From Bin87 sp034420475 (GTDB lineage: Bacteria > Chloroflexota > Dehalococcoidia > Lucifugimonadales > UBA3495), in assembly GCA_034420475.1 (NCBI GenBank), contig DAOULH010000087.1, positions 17,512 through 81,511 of the forward strand: 64,000 bases of DNA, in the 5' to 3' direction. Numbering within the stretch: the first letter of the stretch is position 1; the number at the start of each line of letters is the position of its first letter. Made by a program: the position numbers and the translations under genes. This document shows positions 24,808-32,630 of the stretch, one piece after another. The notes beneath the pieces are model-generated. The model worked only from the letters and a program-made list of their open reading frames with translations, searched no databases and was not told the DNA's origin.

Positions 24808-25436
24808 TCACGGCGCCACTCCCAAAATCACCAACGGAACCGCCGGAACCCCTCTGCCCTGGCGCAGCACGTTCACTAAATCGCGCTCGTAGTATGGCAC
24901 GCCGGAGGACATCTCCTGTTCCAGAGCCTTCATTGGCAGTATCTCGATGCCGACGTCGATAGCATCCGATACGTAGAAGTGCAGGTGCTTTACAAACAGG
25001 TCGTGAGCCACAAAGGAGTATTTGCCAAATTGCACTTCGACGGCCACCCGGTCTTTGACAAAATCAGTCTGGTTATAAGAACCGATCGCGGTGTGGCCCG
25101 CATCCTCGATCTCGCGCTTTTGCTCGTCCGGCGAGAGGCTATGTATTCGACGCATGAGGCGCTCGTCAGCCGTAACCTAGAAATTACGGCGCTGCTGATT
25201 CCAGCCCAATGCTTCAAATTCCTTTTTGAAAGTCGAGTTCAAGTCGGTGGGCGAGTACAGCATTTGCCCCTGTTTTCTGGATTCCCGGGATCTTTTGGTC
25301 CGGCACTTGCTTGCGTCCACCTTTTGTATGACGGACTGAGCTTGTATGACAGACTGAACTTCGCGCCAAAGTTGCCGCTTATGGACAATCAAAATTCTTC
25401 ACCGTTGAGGTGAGAATACTTGGCCGCGATTTTCAC
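24808..25436 (-). pseudogene. BglII-like type II restriction endonuclease, broken by a frameshift and an amber stop
   Basis: The reading begins at GTG 25436, whose GTGA overlaps the methyltransferase stop. It gives MKIAAKYSHLNGEEF, then shifts frame in a TTTT run at ~25393-25396; one extra T restores FLIVHKRQLWREV. It continues to an in-frame TAG at 25177-25179 and then runs open to 24808. The joined ~209-residue product resembles BglII (223 residues): start MKI, QLWKEI-like helix, and DFVKDRVAVEVQFGKY, which reproduces the D-x8-E-x-Q spacing of BglII Asp84/Glu93/Gln95. A later YYE and VPLVILGV also match. As sequenced it cannot make full-length enzyme; the frameshift could be a homopolymer error, but the TAG needs another explanation. 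Confidence 0.82.
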
Positions 25437-26344
25437 CGGTGGCCTCCTCCGGGCAGAGAAGGGTCATATATCGGCTTGCCCATGGGGCGGGTTTTCAACA
25501 CGCCTTCCCGCCACTGGTCCACCCGTTGCCACGCGGTCTCCACGTATTCAGGGACGATGTCACATCCGTAGCCGATCCGGCCGTGCATCAGGGCGGCGAT
25601 CACCGATGAGCCTACGCCCAGGTACGGGTCGAAAACCGTGTCCCCCTCGTCGGTCATCGACAGGACGAGACGCTCCACCAGCTCCACCGGAAACTGGCAC
25701 GGGTGGACGGTTTTCTCCGCATGGTTGCTTTTTACGTTGGGGAACTCCCATACGTCGCTGGGGTTTTTCCCTTTCGGATTTCCGGACAACTTGCCGACGT
25801 TCGGGCCTTTGTAATACCGCTTGCCCGGATATTTGGCGGGAACCCGGATGGGGTCCAGGTTCCAGGTATAGTCTTCGCCCTTGGTCCACCAGTTGATCGT
25901 TTCATATCGCCCTGACAAGCGTCTGGTGGAATGAAGGCCATGCCCGAAATGCCAAATGACCCGGTTCCGCAGCTTCAGACCCTCGGCGCGAAATATCGGA
26001 TATAGGGCCGCGTCAAGGGGCACGATTTCGCCGCGATCAACGTAGTTGCCCACCTGCCAGCATATTGACCCCTGGGGGTGCAACAGCCTCACGCACCTCC
26101 TGATCACTTCGGCCTGTGATTCCAGGTAATCGTCGAGGGATGACCTGGTTTCGTAGTCCTTTCCCAGGTTGTACGGAGGAGAGGTTACGATCAACTTCAT
26201 TCGCAGGCCGGCAGCCTCGAGCCGGTTCATAAAGCTGATATTGTCCTCGCAAACCATTACCGGCTGCCCGACGGAGGCCGGCAGCGCCTGTCGGTCCAAA
26301 CGGTCAACGTCCGGGGCAGATTCAGGTTTGATCTGGAGTTGCAT
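25433..26344 (-). CDS. Type II DNA methyltransferase (N4-cytosine/N6-adenine class)
   Basis: A 303-residue methyltransferase with the catalytic motif IV TSPPYN (residues 54-59) ahead of the SAM-binding motif I (FDPYLGVGSSVIAAL, ~240), the beta-class order. Between them lie a target-recognition region with YGGxxR-like TRRLSGRYETINWWTKGEDYTW and KTVHPCQFPVELVERLVLSM, typical of the step before motif I. SPPY is shared by N4-cytosine and N6-adenine enzymes. The stop overlaps the GTG start of a BglII-like restriction gene, and BglII's own partner is an N4-cytosine enzyme, so that chemistry is the better guess. The gene is intact while its nuclease partner is broken. Confidence 0.88.
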   Translation of the reverse strand: MQLQIKPESAPDVDRLDRQALPASVGQPVMVCEDNISFMNRLEAAGLRMKLIVTSPPYNLGKDYETRSSLDDYLESQAEVIRRCVRLLHPQGSICWQVGNYVDRGEIVPLDAALYPIFRAEGLKLRNRVIWHFGHGLHSTRRLSGRYETINWWTKGEDYTWNLDPIRVPAKYPGKRYYKGPNVGKLSGNPKGKNPSDVWEFPNVKSNHAEKTVHPCQFPVELVERLVLSMTDEGDTVFDPYLGVGSSVIAALMHGRIGYGCDIVPEYVETAWQRVDQWREGVLKTRPMGKPIYDPSLPGGGHR

Positions 26345-26365
26345 GGTGTACGCCTTTAGCCGCGA

Positions 26366-26986
26366 TCAAACCCCCAGCGCCACCTGGACCATCCGCTTCT
26401 CCAGCGCCAGCGCCATTTCGGTGGCCAGCGCCGTTCGGTCGTGCTCTCCGATGGAACCCACGAAGGCCACCCCCAGCAGCCGGCCCACGCGGAAGTCGAT
26501 CACCGTGGACGACAACAGCCCCGCCGGGCCACCCTGCAGCACGTACAGCCCCACGGATTCATCGTAGAACCCGCCCGTTTCGACCTTCTGTACCGACACG
26601 ATCTGCTGACCGGAGCCGACGCTTTCGCCCACGTTGTCCTCAAAATCCTTGACGAAGATGTCGGACATCCAGCCGGCTACCTGGTCCGGATTCTCAAAGA
26701 GGTGGACCACGGTGGCCCCCACGAAATCCACGCCGTTGGCCGGAGACACGTCCGCGGTGGGGACGAACTCCCGCATGAACCCGCCGATGCGTCCGGCGTT
26801 GCGAAAACGGCCGGCGGTGCTGCCCTTGAAGCCGTTCTCGGCCATCTCCTGATTGTCCAGCGGGCCGCTCCGGGCCAGTTGGTAGCCGAGCAGCGATTCG
26901 GGCAAATCGGCGGCTTCCAGGGTCATGTATTCCAGGTCGGCCTCGCCGACGCGGAAGGTGGCGTTCCACAACGGGTTGGTTGACAC
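26366..26986 (-). CDS. Conserved-looking hypothetical protein
   Basis: I do not recognise this 206-residue protein. It has no signal peptide or membrane helix and is acidic, with alternating strands and helices. Notable segments are LLGYQLARSGPLDNQEMAENGFKGS, VVHLFENPDQVAGWMSDIF, a Gly-rich VGSGQQIVSVQKVETGGFYDESVGLYVLQGG, and a C-terminal helix MALALEKRMVQVAL. The VHLFENPDQV...SSTVIDFRVGRLLGVAFVGSI pattern resembles soluble versions of bacterial surface or lipoprotein domains that monitor a ligand, but this is weak. It ends 21 bases before the methyltransferase start on the same strand and may share its transcript. Codon use is like that of the neighbours, arguing for a real gene. Confidence 0.55.
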   Translation of the reverse strand: MSTNPLWNATFRVGEADLEYMTLEAADLPESLLGYQLARSGPLDNQEMAENGFKGSTAGRFRNAGRIGGFMREFVPTADVSPANGVDFVGATVVHLFENPDQVAGWMSDIFVKDFEDNVGESVGSGQQIVSVQKVETGGFYDESVGLYVLQGGPAGLLSSTVIDFRVGRLLGVAFVGSIGEHDRTALATEMALALEKRMVQVALGV

Positions 26987-27042
26987 GGGGTGGTTCCTCC
27001 GGTGAACTCTTTGCGGTCGGTAACTCTTTTACGGTCAAAGAG

Positions 27043-27069
27043 GCAGGGGCGAATAGCATTCGCCCCTGC
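27043..27069. terminator. GCAGGGGCGAAT/ATTCGCCCCTGC hairpin
   Basis: A perfect 12-base stem with an AGC loop, 15 bases past the stop of the BNR-repeat gene. It lacks a T tract on the minus strand. Same GGGGCG hairpin family as 23875 and 30589. Confidence 0.6.
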
Positions 27070-27084
27070 GGCGGACGGGTATGG

Positions 27085-28164
27085 TTACGCGGCGATCATG
27101 GGGTACACGTGGCGCCCGCGGGACATCTCCACCGGCACGTCGGTTCGCGTCCACTCGTTGCCGCCGTCGTTGCTGCAATAGACGTGGCCGTCGCGGTCGC
27201 AGCAGTAAACGTTGCGCGGCGCGTTCCGGTCAATGGCGATCTGGAACATGCGGGCGGGGGCCACCTCGCCGATGTCCACCCTTTCCCAGGTCTCCCCGGC
27301 GTCGGTGGACCGCACGAGCACGCCGGCGTCAACGGTGCCGGCCGGGGCGCTGCCGCCGCCGGCTCCGGCAGCCAGGTACATGCGGTTGGGGTCGCTGGGG
27401 TCCACCACCAGATCGCGGCAGTAGCTGCCACCCTCGAACATCTCTTCGATGGGCACGAACTCCCAGGACTCGCCGCGCTCCCGGCTGCGGAACATGGCCA
27501 ACTGGGTGATGATGTACACCAGGCCAGGCTTGCTCGGATTGACCTGCACGCCGTGGAGGTCCACCGGCCCCAGGCGCGTGTAGTGGCCGTCCGTGATGCA
27601 GGACCAGTTATCGCCGCCGTCCCGGGAAGCGATGAGACCGCCGACTTCGATGGCCCCGTAGATGTCGTCGGGATACGCGGGGTCGATGCTGATGCCGATA
27701 ACACGCTTGCAGATTTCGTGGGGGTTCATGGTGATATGCGGATGCACCATCCCCTCGGTGTTCATCTGCTGCCAGGTGTTGCCGCCGTCGTTGGACCGGC
27801 AGACGCGGCCGTCATCGTAGCCGGCAAACATGATCGACGAGTCGTTGGGGTGAGCCGCCAGTGACCACACGTCGCCGCTGAGCGTGTCGGTGCGGCGCCA
27901 GTTCTCGCCCCGGTCGTCGCTGCGATACACGCCGTCCTGGGTTCCGGCGAAAATCGTGGCCGGCTCGTCGGGATGGCCCAGCAGGGCGCGTACCTGCGGA
28001 TTCTCGGGCAGGCCGTTTTCGATGCAGGCCCAATCGGACTGCCCCTCGGTGAGCCGGTACATGCCGCCCTCGCCCAGAGGGGTGCCTTCGGCGCCGATGA
28101 TCAGGGCGCTCTCGCCGGCCAGGCCGACGTAAACGTTAGTGTTGTGCGCGGTAGCGGTTGTCAT
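27085..28164 (-). CDS. BNR/Asp-box repeat beta-propeller protein (sialidase/YCF48-like)
   Basis: A 359-residue protein of repeated Asp-box (S-x-D-x-G-x-T/N-W) units: YRSDDRGENWRRTD, CRSNDGGNTWQQM, ASRDGGDNWSCI, RSRERGESWEFV, RSTDAGETWERV, CSNDGGNEWTRT. Each unit marks one propeller blade, giving a six- or seven-bladed propeller. There is no secretion signal, so it is probably cytoplasmic. Such proteins include glycosidase-like and photosystem-assembly-factor-like folds; Asp-boxes are structural and do not predict activity. It lies 123 bases downstream of an SMP-30 lactonase on the same strand, with a half repeat between them. Confidence 0.8.
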   Translation of the reverse strand: MTTATAHNTNVYVGLAGESALIIGAEGTPLGEGGMYRLTEGQSDWACIENGLPENPQVRALLGHPDEPATIFAGTQDGVYRSDDRGENWRRTDTLSGDVWSLAAHPNDSSIMFAGYDDGRVCRSNDGGNTWQQMNTEGMVHPHITMNPHEICKRVIGISIDPAYPDDIYGAIEVGGLIASRDGGDNWSCITDGHYTRLGPVDLHGVQVNPSKPGLVYIITQLAMFRSRERGESWEFVPIEEMFEGGSYCRDLVVDPSDPNRMYLAAGAGGGSAPAGTVDAGVLVRSTDAGETWERVDIGEVAPARMFQIAIDRNAPRNVYCCDRDGHVYCSNDGGNEWTRTDVPVEMSRGRHVYPMIAA

Positions 28165-28250
28165 TGCATAATCTCCTGGAAGATGTGCCGGATGTGATTT
28201 TGCAGATTGTTGGGCGAACGGCGCGCCTTGTCAAGGGTTGACGCCCGGTC

Positions 28251-28279
28251 GTCATTGCGAGCGGAGCGTGGCAATCCCG
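28251..28279. repeat. Interspersed palindromic repeat, half copy
   Basis: GTCATTGCGAGCGGAGCGTG followed by GCAATCCCG: one half of the ~110-base palindromic repeat. It sits 9 bases past the stop of the SMP-30 gene at 28288, between it and the BNR gene. Confidence 0.8.
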
Positions 28280-28287
28280 CTGGCGCA

Positions 28288-29220
28288 TCACGGCCACATG
28301 ATCCAACCCGTCCGGTCGGTGCGGGCGCGGAACAGGTGGCCGCCGCCCGTGGTGACGTAGAGGGTGCGCATGTCCGCGTCGCCGAAGCAGCAGTTGGTGG
28401 GCCGGTCCACGCGCATGTGATGGGTCTCCAGCACGCGCCCCTCGGGCGAAAACACGTAGATAATCGGCCCCGGGCCTGCCGCTTCCCAGCCGGCGCAGAC
28501 GATGATGTTGCCGTCCACGTCCAGGGTCATCCCGTCCACGCCGCGCTGCACGCCCTGGCTGCCCTGACCGCGCAGGTCGCCGTCGGACGCGCCGCCGTCG
28601 ATGCCGAAGGTGTGCAGGGTGCGGTACTCGCCCAGCGAGCCGTCATCGTTGATGGGATAGGCGCGCAGTTCGCGGCGGCGGTCCGCACCGTAGTCGCTCT
28701 GGGCGATGTACAGCGTCTTTTGGTCACGGCTGATCAGGATGCCGTTGGGGCGGCTGATGTCCGTGGTGGCCCGCACCAGGTCCCACTGGTCGTTGCCCCT
28801 GGGGTCCAGCCGGAGCACGGACATGTGGTCCAGCTCCTGCGGCCCGCTGTCGCCGATGCCGGAATACGGGTCGGTGAACCAGATGCGGCCCGACTTGTCG
28901 ACCACCAGATCGTTGGGATTGTTGTGACGCTTGCCGTCCAGCAGGTGCGGCATCGACGTAGCCGTATTGCTGGCGGCATCGAAACGGGCGATGCGCCGCC
29001 GGCCCTGCTGGCAACCGTAGAGGTTGCCGCCGGCGTCGAAGCACAGCCCGTTGGTGTTGAAGGATTCGGTGAAGTACTCGGAAACCTCGCCGGACTTGGG
29101 GTCGTAACGCAGTATCTTCGACTCCGGGATGAGGGTGAACAGCAGCGCCTCGCCGTCCCAAACCGGCCCTTCTGTGGTGCCGCCGTAGGGTCCGGCGACC
29201 AGTTCAAAACTCCAGGACAT
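28288..29220 (-). CDS. SMP-30/gluconolactonase family lactonase
   Basis: A 310-residue SMP-30 propeller, paralogous to 8775-9692. It has GTTEGPVWDGEALLF (metal Glu), NTNGLCFDAGGNLYG, NPNDLVVDKSGRIWFTDPYSG (metal Asn), VDGMTLDVDGNIIVC, and PTNCCFGDADMRTLYVTTGGGHLFR with the same TGWIMWP ending. The loop after NDL is expanded relative to the first copy by a SDGDLRGQGSQGVQ insertion, which may change substrate fit. It is expected to hydrolyse a lactone using a divalent metal. The two lactonases are 19 kb apart on the same strand, each with a different enzyme downstream (nitroreductase; BNR propeller). Confidence 0.88.
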   Translation of the reverse strand: MSWSFELVAGPYGGTTEGPVWDGEALLFTLIPESKILRYDPKSGEVSEYFTESFNTNGLCFDAGGNLYGCQQGRRRIARFDAASNTATSMPHLLDGKRHNNPNDLVVDKSGRIWFTDPYSGIGDSGPQELDHMSVLRLDPRGNDQWDLVRATTDISRPNGILISRDQKTLYIAQSDYGADRRRELRAYPINDDGSLGEYRTLHTFGIDGGASDGDLRGQGSQGVQRGVDGMTLDVDGNIIVCAGWEAAGPGPIIYVFSPEGRVLETHHMRVDRPTNCCFGDADMRTLYVTTGGGHLFRARTDRTGWIMWP

Positions 29221-29346
29221 GGGGAACCTCCTGTGGTTTGTCGCCGCAGTTTAGCACGGGCAGCGGACGGCGGACGCAAAATTGACTGTGTCGGTTCCAC
29301 ATAGTTATCATCGGCGGGCAAATTATGGGCAGGACAACGGAAATCA

Positions 29347-29706
29347 ATGGGAACTTTCTACGTTGACATCGGCGTCGGCCACCCGCTGGGAGGCGATTTC
29401 CTGCCGGTATCCGCGCTGGTGGATACCGGCTCGACCCATTCGGTCATACCGGAATCGCTGCTGGCGTCCTTGAGCCTTGCGCCGTTAGAACGCCGAACGT
29501 ACCGAATAGCAGATGGCAACTTCGTTCAACGCGACGTCGGAGAAGCCCGATTTCGCATCGACGACAGAGAGCGCACCTGTCCGGTTATTTTTGGCTCTGA
29601 AGGGCAATATCTGCTGGGAGCAACGACCTTGGAAGTGTTTGACCTGATGGTTGACCCTACCCAGCCTAACCCCAGCCTCGTCTCCATCGACGACTTTCGG
29701 CTGTAG
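29347..29706 (+). CDS. Retropepsin-like aspartic peptidase, tandem copy 1
   Basis: A 119-residue clan AA protein. The start MGTFYVDIGVGHPLGGDF leads into the catalytic triplet of ALVDTGSTHSVIP (Asp ~25), a KVADG-type strand and the flap-side support YLLGATTLEVFDLMV. Length is close to a retropepsin monomer, so a homodimer is expected. Copies 2 and 3 follow at once on the same strand with the same framework (GTF-x-V-x-IGVG-x-P-x-GGD; VDTG; R-x-CPVIFG; LLGATTLE). Substrates are unknown. No proline-rich tail, transmembrane segment or signal peptide is present. Confidence 0.75.
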   Translation: MGTFYVDIGVGHPLGGDFLPVSALVDTGSTHSVIPESLLASLSLAPLERRTYRIADGNFVQRDVGEARFRIDDRERTCPVIFGSEGQYLLGATTLEVFDLMVDPTQPNPSLVSIDDFRL

Positions 29707-29745
29707 CTATCCAGCGCGCAGCCTGAACTGAAAAGGAGAGAACTC

Positions 29746-30099
29746 GTGGGAACGTTCCGGGTGGAAATTGGCGTCGGTAATCCTCACGGCGGCGACTTGC
29801 ATCCCGTAACCGCTCTGGTGGACACGGGAGCAACCCACTCGATGATGCCTCAATCGTTGATGGCGCGCTTGCGAATTGCGCCGCTGCGGACCAGCAGGTA
29901 CAGCATTGCCGACGACAGTACTGTCGAGTACAGCGTGGCAGATGCGCGGTTTGGCATTGACGAACAGGTCAGATACTGCCCGGTCATATTTGGACCCGAG
30001 GACGAGTTTCTCATCGGAGCCACTACGCTCGAGATTTTCGAGCTCGTCGTCGATTCGATGGGAGAACGTTTGGTTTCCGCGGACAAACTGACGCTGTGA
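29746..30099 (+). CDS. Retropepsin-like aspartic peptidase, tandem copy 2
   Basis: A 117-residue paralogue with a GTG start at 29746, 7 bases after AAAGGAG. It keeps GTFRVEIGVGNPHGGDLHP, the catalytic ALVDTGATHSMMP, CPVIFGPEDEF and LIGATTLEIFELVV. It diverges from copies 1 and 3 in its C-terminal ~12 residues, losing the N-P-x-L-V ending. It lies 39 bases after copy 1 and 87 before copy 3; the spacing and shared direction suggest a single transcript. All catalytic residues are present, so it is not an obvious pseudogene. Confidence 0.74.
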   Translation: MGTFRVEIGVGNPHGGDLHPVTALVDTGATHSMMPQSLMARLRIAPLRTSRYSIADDSTVEYSVADARFGIDEQVRYCPVIFGPEDEFLIGATTLEIFELVVDSMGERLVSADKLTL

Positions 30100-30186
30100 A
30101 CATCAGTCATCAGCAGCTTGTTGACGCTCAGTTGTCGTCGACAACCAGACGCGATAGCATCGAAGCAGAGTGACAGGAGGCAGCAC

Positions 30187-30546
30187 ATGGGAACCTTTCG
30201 CGTAGAAATTGGCGTAGGCCATCCTCACGGTGGCGACTTGCATCCAGTGTCGGCATTGGTCGATACCGGTGCAGGTCACTCTATGATGCCCGCAGCGCTG
30301 TTGGAGCAACTTGGCCTGACGCCTCTGGAACGCCTCCGGTTCAAAGTCGCTGATGGCAGACGGGTAGAGTATGACGTGGCCGACGCTCGTTTTAACATTT
30401 TCGGCAGGGAACGATTTTGCCCTGTCATTTTCGGCCCGGAGGACCAATACTTACTGGGCGCCACCACTTTGGAGATATTTAACCTGATGGTTGATCCCAC
30501 GGAGGTAAATCCCGGATTGGTTCCCATAGAGGAAGTGAACTTGTGA
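30187..30546 (+). CDS. Retropepsin-like aspartic peptidase, tandem copy 3
   Basis: A 119-residue paralogue; the ATG at 30187 comes after ACAGGAGGCAGC, and an in-frame extension upstream to 30118 lacks homology. It matches copy 2 at the N-terminus (GTFRVEIGVGHPHGGDLHP) and copy 1 at the C-terminus (LMVDPTEVNPGLVPIE), with ALVDTGAGHSMMP as active centre. That mixed similarity suggests repeated duplication or conversion within the array. A perfect GGGGCGGGTTT palindrome follows 42 bases after its stop. Confidence 0.75.
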   Translation: MGTFRVEIGVGHPHGGDLHPVSALVDTGAGHSMMPAALLEQLGLTPLERLRFKVADGRRVEYDVADARFNIFGRERFCPVIFGPEDQYLLGATTLEIFNLMVDPTEVNPGLVPIEEVNL

Positions 30547-30588
30547 TCCACTTGCCGGGTGACGGATCGCTGCATCGCTACAAAGTGT

Positions 30589-30611
30589 GGGGCGGGTTTC
30601 AAACCCGCCCC
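30589..30611. terminator. GGGGCGGGTTT/AAACCCGCCCC palindrome between convergent genes
   Basis: Two perfect 11-base arms separated by one C, between the peptidase array and the convergent permease gene. It could serve as a bidirectional terminator: the + strand transcript ends with CCCCTTGC. Same family as the hairpins at 23875 and 27043. Confidence 0.6.
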
Positions 30612-30639
30612 TTGCAATCATCGGTATGACGCCGCGTTC

Positions 30640-31569
30640 CTAACGTCCCCGCAGCCTGGGATCCAGAGTATCCCGCAATGCGTCGCCCAGGAAGTTGATG
30701 GAGAACACGATGATGGAAATCGCCAGGCCGGGGAATACCGCCAGCCACGGCGCGTTGCGGATGTACTGCGACGCGCCCTCGGTCAGCATCCCGCCCCAGG
30801 TGGGCACGTCCGGCGGCACTCCGACGCCCAGGAAGCTCAGCGACGCCTCGATGACGATGGCCAGCCCCAGCGTGATGGTGCTCAGCACGATGTAGCTCGC
30901 CGTCACGTTGGGCAGGATGTGGCGCAGCATGATGCGCCACGGCCGCGCGCCGATGGCCTGGGCGGCCAGAGTGTAGTCCAGCTCCTTGATGCTCAGCACC
31001 TGCGAGCGGATCACCCGTATCGCTCCCGGCACCAGGATCACCACCAGCGCGGCCACGATGTTGTTCACCGAGGCTCCCAGCGCGGCCATCAGCCCTAGCG
31101 CCATGATGATGGCAGGGAAAGCCATCAGGGCGTCCACGATCCGCTGGATCACGAGGTCCAGTACGCCGCCCACGTAGGCGCTCAGTATCCCGATTATTGT
31201 GCCAATCGTGATTCCGATCAGCACGCTCATGATTCCCACGTACATTGAGATCCGCGCCCCGGCAATCACCCGGCTGAAAACGTCGCGGCCCAGGTCGTCG
31301 GAACCCAGCCAGGCGATGGAAGAAGGCGCCACGAAAGGCTCGTGGACCAGGTCCAGCGGGTCGTGGGGCACGATCACCGGCGCCAGGATCGCCGCCAGTA
31401 TGGTTAACAAAATTATGGCGGCGCTGAGCCCGCCCAGCGGTTTCGTGCGGCAGAAACGCCAGACATTGCCGTACCACGTGGGACGGGGCCGCATATCCCG
31501 CAACGCGGCTTCATCCAGCGCGGCGGTATCCTGGGCCCTCAGGGCGTCGTTGGGTGTTTGGGTAGCCAT
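30640..31569 (-). CDS. Peptide-type ABC transporter permease (DppC/OppC-like)
   Basis: A 309-residue inner-membrane permease. An N-terminal cytoplasmic stretch (~40 residues) leads to helix LSAAIILLTILAAILAPVIV, then LGSDDLGRDVFSRVIAGARISMYVG, the hallmark of DppC/OppC, and the EAA loop VIRSQVLSIKELDYTLAAQAIGARPWRIMLRHILPNV that contacts an ATPase. It ends with LGDALRDTLDPRLRGR, also typical. It pairs with the DppB-like protein encoded upstream. The system imports peptides or other solutes delivered by the binding lipoproteins that follow. No DppD/DppF ATPase gene lies near. Confidence 0.92.
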   Translation of the reverse strand: MATQTPNDALRAQDTAALDEAALRDMRPRPTWYGNVWRFCRTKPLGGLSAAIILLTILAAILAPVIVPHDPLDLVHEPFVAPSSIAWLGSDDLGRDVFSRVIAGARISMYVGIMSVLIGITIGTIIGILSAYVGGVLDLVIQRIVDALMAFPAIIMALGLMAALGASVNNIVAALVVILVPGAIRVIRSQVLSIKELDYTLAAQAIGARPWRIMLRHILPNVTASYIVLSTITLGLAIVIEASLSFLGVGVPPDVPTWGGMLTEGASQYIRNAPWLAVFPGLAISIIVFSINFLGDALRDTLDPRLRGR

Positions 31570-31625
31570 CGCCGGTTCTCCAGTGCCAGTGACTCGTGAC
31601 GACTAATTCCGAGCGCAGGCGCGTT

Positions 31626-32579
31626 CTAAGCGTAGCGGATGCGCGGGTCCAGCCAACCATAGAGCAGGTCAACCAGCAGGTTGATGACCACGATGGACAC
31701 CGCCACGATGACGATGATCGCCTGGATGGTGGGGAAGTCCCGCTGGAACACGGCGTCAATGAGCAACTGCCCAACGCCCGGTATCAGGAAGATGCGCTCG
31801 ATGATCACCGTGCCGCCGAACAGTCTCCCGAACTGCCATCCGGAGATGGTCAGGATGGGCAACACGGCGTTCTTCAGTCCGTGGCGCGACAGCACGATCC
31901 TCTCGCGCAGCCCCTTGGAGCGCGCCGTCCTCATGTAGTCCTCGCGCAGGATCTCCATCATGGAGGACCGCGTCACCCGCGCGATGAACGCCATATCGTA
32001 GAACCCCAGGGCCAGCGCTGGCAGCATCATCTGCTTGACGTTTGCCCAGGGGTCGTCCCAGATGTTCTCGTACCCCAGCGGCGGCAGCCACCCGAAAGCC
32101 CGAATGAGAATCAGGGTAAGCAGGATGCCGCTGAAGAACGTGGGAATCGATATCCCCACCAGGGTGAAGATGCGTGATGCGTAGTCAATTGGGCTGTCCG
32201 GCTTGATGGCCGAGATCACCCCCAGGGGCACAGCGCAGACGACGGCCAGGGCGATGCCCAGGATCGCCAGCTCAATAGTGACCGGAATGCGCTCGCCCAG
32301 ACGGTCCATCACCGGCCCGTTCCACCAGAAGGACGTGCCGAAGTCTCCTCGCAGCAACCCGCTCATCCAGTCGAAGTACTGGACGACGATGGGACGATCC
32401 GTACCCAGTTCGACGCGAAGCTCCTGTAGTTCCTGCTCGGTGTAGGCCGCGTCGTCCGCGCTCAGGATGGCCAGCGCCGGGTCGCCGGGAATGAGCCGCA
32501 TCACCACGAATACGATGACCGTCACCAGCAGCACGGTGGGTATGAATAACCCGATGCGTTTGGCAGCGTACTGTCTCAT
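31626..32579 (-). CDS. Peptide-type ABC transporter permease (DppB/OppB-like)
   Basis: A 317-residue permease of the DppB class: N-terminal AAKRIGLFIPTVLLVTVIVFVVMRLIPGDPA, a periplasmic loop with a QELRVELGTDRPIVVQYFDW motif, then further helices. The EAA loop is MAFIARVTRSSMMEILREDYMRTARSKGLRERIVLSRHGLKNAV. The C-terminus LLVDLLYGWLDPRIRYA is diagnostic. The DppC-like gene follows 56 bases downstream, and a binding lipoprotein gene ends 51 bases upstream on the same strand, so all five genes are probably one operon, although the long spacing leaves room for separate control. Confidence 0.93.
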   Translation of the reverse strand: MRQYAAKRIGLFIPTVLLVTVIVFVVMRLIPGDPALAILSADDAAYTEQELQELRVELGTDRPIVVQYFDWMSGLLRGDFGTSFWWNGPVMDRLGERIPVTIELAILGIALAVVCAVPLGVISAIKPDSPIDYASRIFTLVGISIPTFFSGILLTLILIRAFGWLPPLGYENIWDDPWANVKQMMLPALALGFYDMAFIARVTRSSMMEILREDYMRTARSKGLRERIVLSRHGLKNAVLPILTISGWQFGRLFGGTVIIERIFLIPGVGQLLIDAVFQRDFPTIQAIIVIVAVSIVVINLLVDLLYGWLDPRIRYA

Positions 32580-32630
32580 GTGTACCCCCTAACGTCCCGG
32601 TAGCAGCACGTTTGAGCGCGATCCCTTTGG

